IMG/VR virus record: IMGVR_UViG_3300028706_000008
Coordinates: 1 to 52,022 of that record
Strand: one strand, 5' to 3'
DNA length: 52,022 bases
From: a virus
Made by a program: the position numbers and the translations under genes. The notes below the pieces were generated by a model that saw only the letters and a list, made by a program, of their open reading frames with translations, did not search any database and was not told the origin of the DNA. Each line of letters begins with the position of its first letter. Within the stretch, counting starts at the first letter, position 1. This document shows positions 48,730 through 52,022 of this stretch, in pieces.

Positions 48730-50130
48730 TCAAGGTGTTCTACCGCCTCTACTTGTAAGATGGTCTAAAGGATTAATACCAAATGTGCGAGGCTCATTAT
48801 TTGCATCTTCTGTAGCGCCTTCAGGTCTTGTGGTCTGTTTCGGGCCTGCTTCTGTATGGGCAGGTAAATGACTAGCAGCATCTACGCTTTTCTCCCCTTT
48901 ACCTTTTTTCTTATTCTCTTTACGGTTCAAGGCTCTTTTAGCATCAAGGAGTAATTGTCTTAATTCTGTGGTGTCGTAGTATGATAGTCCCCTTTTTTGT
49001 AGTTCACTACCTTCTCCAATCTCACCAGTCATTACAGGTGCACCTTGTATCGAAGAACTAGGTAACTTAGGTCTGTAACTTGGACTTTGGCCGGCCATAC
49101 TTTGTACCCCAACTCCCATTCTTGGTTGGGACATTACAGGAGGACTCGGTATGGAAGGTGAAGGTAAAGTAGGTCTGTTTGGTGCAGTAGGTGGCATTAA
49201 TGGTGGAGGTCTAATTGACCTAAGTGATGGTCTTCTCATTTGTTGGGCTTGTCCGGGGAGTAGACTTTGTAGTGTACCACCGCCAGTTAACCCCGCTTTG
49301 TATGAACGTGCACCAAATCTAGAAGGTGTAGAAGATACAGTTCGTATGTTACCTAAACGCTTTCTTGCTTCGGACTGACCTAGGTATTGTCTATATCTCT
49401 TTACATCTTTTGACATAGGCTGTTTAGTTTTTACACCTCTGTGAGACATCTCGACAGCAAGATGTGCTCTACCTAACCCTGTTTTCTTGCTACCAGCAAT
49501 ACCTCGCATTCTTGCCTTTGCTCTTCTAGATGTAGCACTAGCAGGTGTCATACCACCCGGAGGTCTCTTGAACTCTCCAGTCGAAGGCCGCCATTTCTTC
49601 TGCCTTTCTTTATGCGCTCTTCTTGCTTTGGCACCCTTTTCCCTCTTTGGTTTTTTACCTATAAAACCGGCTCTCCCGCCTTTCAATAACTGGAAGGCTA
49701 TGTCCATTGGTTCTCCCATAGCAAAATTATGCCCACCGGCAAAACCCGGTCCTCTAGCCTGATTAGCCATACTAGTCATAGCACCGAAATTACCCGGAGT
49801 ACCGGTCATTAAAGAAGGCTCAAGTTCATTATCGAATTTTGTTGGTTCTAAGTCTTCATCTTTTTCTTCCTCGTCTTCAGGAGGTAAATCTGCTGTAGTT
49901 ACTGAAATATGTCTTAACTTATTCATTTCAGATTCTCTTTCTTTACGCTCTTTCTTTTTGCGGTCAATTCTCGCATCACGATATTCACCACCTTCTGCTC
50001 CGTAAACATCCCCTTCATCTTCATGATTACTACGGAACATGTGAGAGGATTCGCCTCTCGGTCCATACATACGAGTATCGCTACCAGTACTTGTCATACC
50101 TGACTTCAAAATCTTAACTGGCTTAGTCAT
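48730..50130 (-). CDS. Basic, proline-rich protein, 466 aa, unrecognised
   Basis: ATG 50130 has GGGGG 6 bases upstream and overlaps the preceding gene by 8 bases; TTG 50151 (473 aa) is a weaker alternative. The N-terminus MTKPVKILKSGMTS resembles the next two genes' starts. Residues 50-75 are Lys/Arg/Glu-rich (RIDRKKKERKERESEMNKL). Residues 160-260 are very basic (KKPKREKGAKARRAHKERQK; SATSRRAKARMRGIAGSKK). Residues 290-370 are Pro-rich (RPPPLMPPTAPNRPTLPSPS). The C-terminus has a helix (YYDTTELRQLLLDAKRALNR) and ends in low complexity. The basic segments could bind DNA. No family is recognised; a virion-internal DNA-binding role is a guess. Confidence 0.65.
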   Translation of the reverse strand: MTKPVKILKSGMTSTGSDTRMYGPRGESSHMFRSNHEDEGDVYGAEGGEYRDARIDRKKKERKERESEMNKLRHISVTTADLPPEDEEEKDEDLEPTKFDNELEPSLMTGTPGNFGAMTSMANQARGPGFAGGHNFAMGEPMDIAFQLLKGGRAGFIGKKPKREKGAKARRAHKERQKKWRPSTGEFKRPPGGMTPASATSRRAKARMRGIAGSKKTGLGRAHLAVEMSHRGVKTKQPMSKDVKRYRQYLGQSEARKRLGNIRTVSSTPSRFGARSYKAGLTGGGTLQSLLPGQAQQMRRPSLRSIRPPPLMPPTAPNRPTLPSPSIPSPPVMSQPRMGVGVQSMAGQSPSYRPKLPSSSIQGAPVMTGEIGEGSELQKRGLSYYDTTELRQLLLDAKRALNRKENKKKGKGEKSVDAASHLPAHTEAGPKQTTRPEGATEDANNEPRTFGINPLDHLTSRGGRTP

Positions 50131-50527
50131 GTTGTACCCCCGCAAATTCAAAAGCAGTTTGCATCACGAGTTGTCCTAACTCATTGTAGAATAAAGAAAT
50201 ACTGGTTGGGCTTTTGAATTTAGTAGACATATCATTACAATGTTCTAAGAACTCGTAACATGAATGTCTTATTTGTTCTCTTAACGGTAATACTATTTCA
50301 GGCTCATCTGTATCGTCTAATTGCTTTATACAATCTATTATGTGCATTAGACTATTTTCATTAATTAGTACATTAGCCTCTTGATATGCATAATGTCTAA
50401 ATCTTTCTGACACACATATACAATAATCAAAAAATAAAGGATAATGTATAGCAGACATATTATTAGATTGTATAAAAGTACGATAACCCGGATGTTGGAC
50501 TTGCATTAAGTCTGACACAGGTATCAT
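50123..50527 (-). CDS. Small helical protein, 134 aa, unrecognised
   Basis: ATG at 50527 follows GGAGGAA by 5 bases and overlaps the preceding stop (ATGA). The protein appears all-helical and aromatic-rich (IHYPLFFDYCICVSERFRHY, then AYQEANVLINENSLMHIIDC, then REQIRHSCYEFLEHCNDMS, then SLFYNELGQLVMQTAFEFAG). Five scattered cysteines show no zinc pattern. It lies between the TerS-like gene and the basic proline-rich gene. No function can be assigned. Confidence 0.7.
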   Translation of the reverse strand: MIPVSDLMQVQHPGYRTFIQSNNMSAIHYPLFFDYCICVSERFRHYAYQEANVLINENSLMHIIDCIKQLDDTDEPEIVLPLREQIRHSCYEFLEHCNDMSTKFKSPTSISLFYNELGQLVMQTAFEFAGVQHD

Positions 50528-51237
50528 ATAACTTCCTCCATTTCTGCCTGTAACTTACTTTTGATTCTTTTCCAACTTTCAGGACTTTCTTTTGCTAATT
50601 CTATTTTTAGTATATTGATTGTTTGATTTACCTGAGTACCGTCTATTTGTGTACCCCATTTATCTTGGAAGCCGGTTAAATCTTTTATTGATTCTCTTAC
50701 TTCTTTATGTAAAGTTACTGCATTTCTCACAAACCCTTCTTCATGTACGCTCCCTTCATCCATTAATTCTGAAAGTTTTCCGTTGAGTTTTTCGACATTA
50801 CTTCGTAATACTGTAATTTCATTTCCGACTGTAATTGCAACTTCTGTCGCTGCCGAGCGTTGAACTAACGGTTGAAAGTGATGCTTCATATGATGATATA
50901 CTGTAGTCTCCTTAATTTCTAATTCTTCTGCTATTAATTCTGATTCAGTACCATCGGTAAAGAATCTGTTTTCATAATCTGCTCTATTTTCACTTGAACA
51001 AATAGAACAAGATGGATTTGCAGCCATATGGTATTGACCCATGTGATTACGATAATGACGGTCGGCAGTATTAGACCTCCAACTCATATCTTTATCTAAT
51101 TGAGCACAAGATAATTCACCATTTTTAATGGCCTCTTCCAAACCCACTCTGTCATCGTTTTGACAGAATGCACAGGAACGTTTCATAACTGGCTCTCGCT
51201 CAACCATGTTAATGCGGAGTAAGGTGTGCTTAATCAC
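50524..51237 (-). CDS. Tandem CxxC-HTH protein, possible small terminase, 237 aa
   Basis: Residues 22-70 and 77-121 (GTG 51237 numbering) are two copies of one unit. Each starts CxxC (22/25, 77/80), continues through a predicted helix-turn-helix and ends in a His cluster (RHYRNHMGQYH; VYHHMKHHF). This matches the common phage and plasmid domain CxxC...SxxxxxRHxxxH, a zinc-supported homeodomain-like HTH. Residues 130-237 are helical with a coiled coil (EITVLRSNVEKLNGKLSEL). HTH plus oligomerisation helix, five genes before TerL, would fit a small terminase. ATG 51186 (giving MKRSCAFC) is an alternative start; no start has a strong ribosome-binding site. Confidence 0.65.
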   Translation of the reverse strand: MIKHTLLRINMVEREPVMKRSCAFCQNDDRVGLEEAIKNGELSCAQLDKDMSWRSNTADRHYRNHMGQYHMAANPSCSICSSENRADYENRFFTDGTESELIAEELEIKETTVYHHMKHHFQPLVQRSAATEVAITVGNEITVLRSNVEKLNGKLSELMDEGSVHEEGFVRNAVTLHKEVRESIKDLTGFQDKWGTQIDGTQVNQTINILKIELAKESPESWKRIKSKLQAEMEEVI

Positions 51238-51243
51238 TATTGC

Positions 51244-51513
51244 TTACACAAACCGCGTTATTCGCTGATATATAGATGTCAAGAGAATAAAGGACAAAAA
51301 GACTCCTACCAAATACATAGACATTTCTCCTTGGTTAATATCGCCATTTTTGAATATTAAAATCCCCATGAATATAAGTATAGCACTAATTAATTGTACC
51401 ATTACCATATCTACAATTACTTCTCTTTTTGGCGCAAGCATATGCATTGACATATCTGCTATTTGTCTTGGTACTGGTACACCAAAATTACTAGAGGCAT
51501 TGCCACCTAACAT
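51244..51513 (-). CDS. Two-helix membrane protein, 89 aa
   Basis: The start overlaps the previous stop (TAATG). After a short soluble N-terminus (MLGGNASSNFGVPVPRQIAD) there are two hydrophobic segments: MVMVQLISAILIFMGILIF (about 36-54) and MSMYLVGVFLSFILLTSIY (about 65-83), linked by a short polar loop (KNGDINQGE). Small two-span proteins near packaging genes can be holins or virion membrane proteins; nothing here distinguishes these, and no lysin gene lies alongside. Confidence 0.7.
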   Translation of the reverse strand: MLGGNASSNFGVPVPRQIADMSMHMLAPKREVIVDMVMVQLISAILIFMGILIFKNGDINQGEMSMYLVGVFLSFILLTSIYQRITRFV

Positions 51514-52019
51514 TATGCTCTTCCACCTGTTAAGAAACTACGGAAGAAAGTACCAGTACCTTGTGCTGCATTATTTAATATACCGGGGTCCATCAGAGCA
51601 TTAGACAATTGATTTTGTAGCATACTCTGTTGTGCATTTTGCATTGTTTGCTGTCTCTGTGTATCTGCATTTGAAACTGTTTGATTAATCATATTAGTCA
51701 TAGAGTTCATTTGTGACATTATATTTTCTGAACTCATAGTTTGTAGTTCAGTTGGTAAACTAGCAGTATCTAATGTAAAAACACCAGCCTCTTCATCAAA
51801 ATTATAACTAGCATTTTTAATTACATTTAGTAATGAAAATGTATTAATCTGACTAATAACTTCTAAAAGCATAGGAAAGATTGGGGATTGAAGAAATCTT
51901 TCTACTGGATAAGAAGTGTTTAACATGGTCATTAAAATCTCAGTCTCACTTGGTGGTAGTATGGCTTGTTGATTATACGGGTCTTGACCAGTTGCACCAG
52001 CAAACATAGAATTTAACAT
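51513..52019 (-). CDS. Met/Gln/Asn-rich protein, at least 168 aa, cut by window edge
   Basis: The frame is open to the window end. ATG 52019 is the first visible start, preceded in frame only by GGA, so the true start may be outside the window. Residues 20-75 are helical and hydrophobic (SETEILMTMLNTSYPVERFL; FPMLLEVISQINTFSLLNVI). Residues 95-145 are a Met/Gln/Asn-rich helix (NIMSQMNSMTNMINQTVSNA, then DTQRQQTMQNAQQSMLQNQL). The C-terminus is GTFFRSFLTGGRA. No domain recognised. It may partner the following membrane protein, as their stop and start overlap. Confidence 0.65.
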   Translation of the reverse strand: MLNSMFAGATGQDPYNQQAILPPSETEILMTMLNTSYPVERFLQSPIFPMLLEVISQINTFSLLNVIKNASYNFDEEAGVFTLDTASLPTELQTMSSENIMSQMNSMTNMINQTVSNADTQRQQTMQNAQQSMLQNQLSNALMDPGILNNAAQGTGTFFRSFLTGGRA

Positions 52020-52022
52020 TCC

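Noticed and set aside
51244-51513. Holin call for the two-span membrane protein
   Set aside because: Topology alone is not enough; no lysin or spanin gene lies nearby and the gene overlaps a probable virion gene.

Overview
The window is a 52 kb slice of a tailed double-stranded DNA virus (class Caudoviricetes). It is almost certainly the complete head-packaging and tail-assembly half of a larger genome. All credible genes lie on the minus strand, and no gap between them exceeds about 70 bases. Genes are therefore best read from position 52022 down to 1. The sequence is moderately AT-rich. Ribosome-binding sites of the GAGGTGA/GGTGA/AAGGAG type sit 4-9 bases before most starts, and stop/start overlaps (ATGA, TAATG, TGATG) are frequent, as in one long late operon. 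The tail-fibre style and repeated beta-sandwich modules resemble marine phages. The many zinc-binding inserts (portal, TerS-like protein, small Cys proteins) and the GGTGA-type ribosome-binding sites would fit a virus of marine archaea, such as a magrovirus-like virus of Marine Group II or a thaumarchaeal virus. No replication gene is in the window, so the host assignment is inference; a marine bacterial host is not excluded.

Packaging and portal block (52022-39900): a Q/M-rich protein cut by the window edge, a two-helix membrane protein, a tandem CxxC-HTH protein that may be the small terminase, and several unrecognised proteins rich in low-complexity sequence. Then come the large terminase, a 17-codon minigene, a protein carrying a LAGLIDADG domain, the portal with two zinc ribbons, and small proteins that include a scaffold-like paralogue, a SEC-C-like Cys protein and a 50-residue four-Cys protein.

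Head block (39892-30300): an 1869-residue protein whose C-terminal part looks like a degenerate ATP-dependent DNA ligase adenylation domain; a prohead protease fused to a scaffold domain, with a likely nested start for the scaffold alone; the HK97-fold major capsid protein; and several small beta-rich or HeH-domain accessory proteins.

Neck and tail block (30280-1): a zinc-ribbon protein, a head-tail adaptor, a 110-residue protein, a tail-terminator-like protein, a large tail-tube-like protein, and a SAP-domain protein. These are followed by a G/GT pair of tail-assembly chaperones joined by a canonical GGGTTTT -1 slippery site, a short tape measure, a tail protein, a 5613-residue LamG-containing giant, a hub/baseplate protein, and tail-fibre proteins running off the left edge. 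A small beta domain of about 65 residues is reused in the tail-tube protein (twice) and the giant (once). No tail-sheath gene is recognisable, which favours a siphovirus-like particle.
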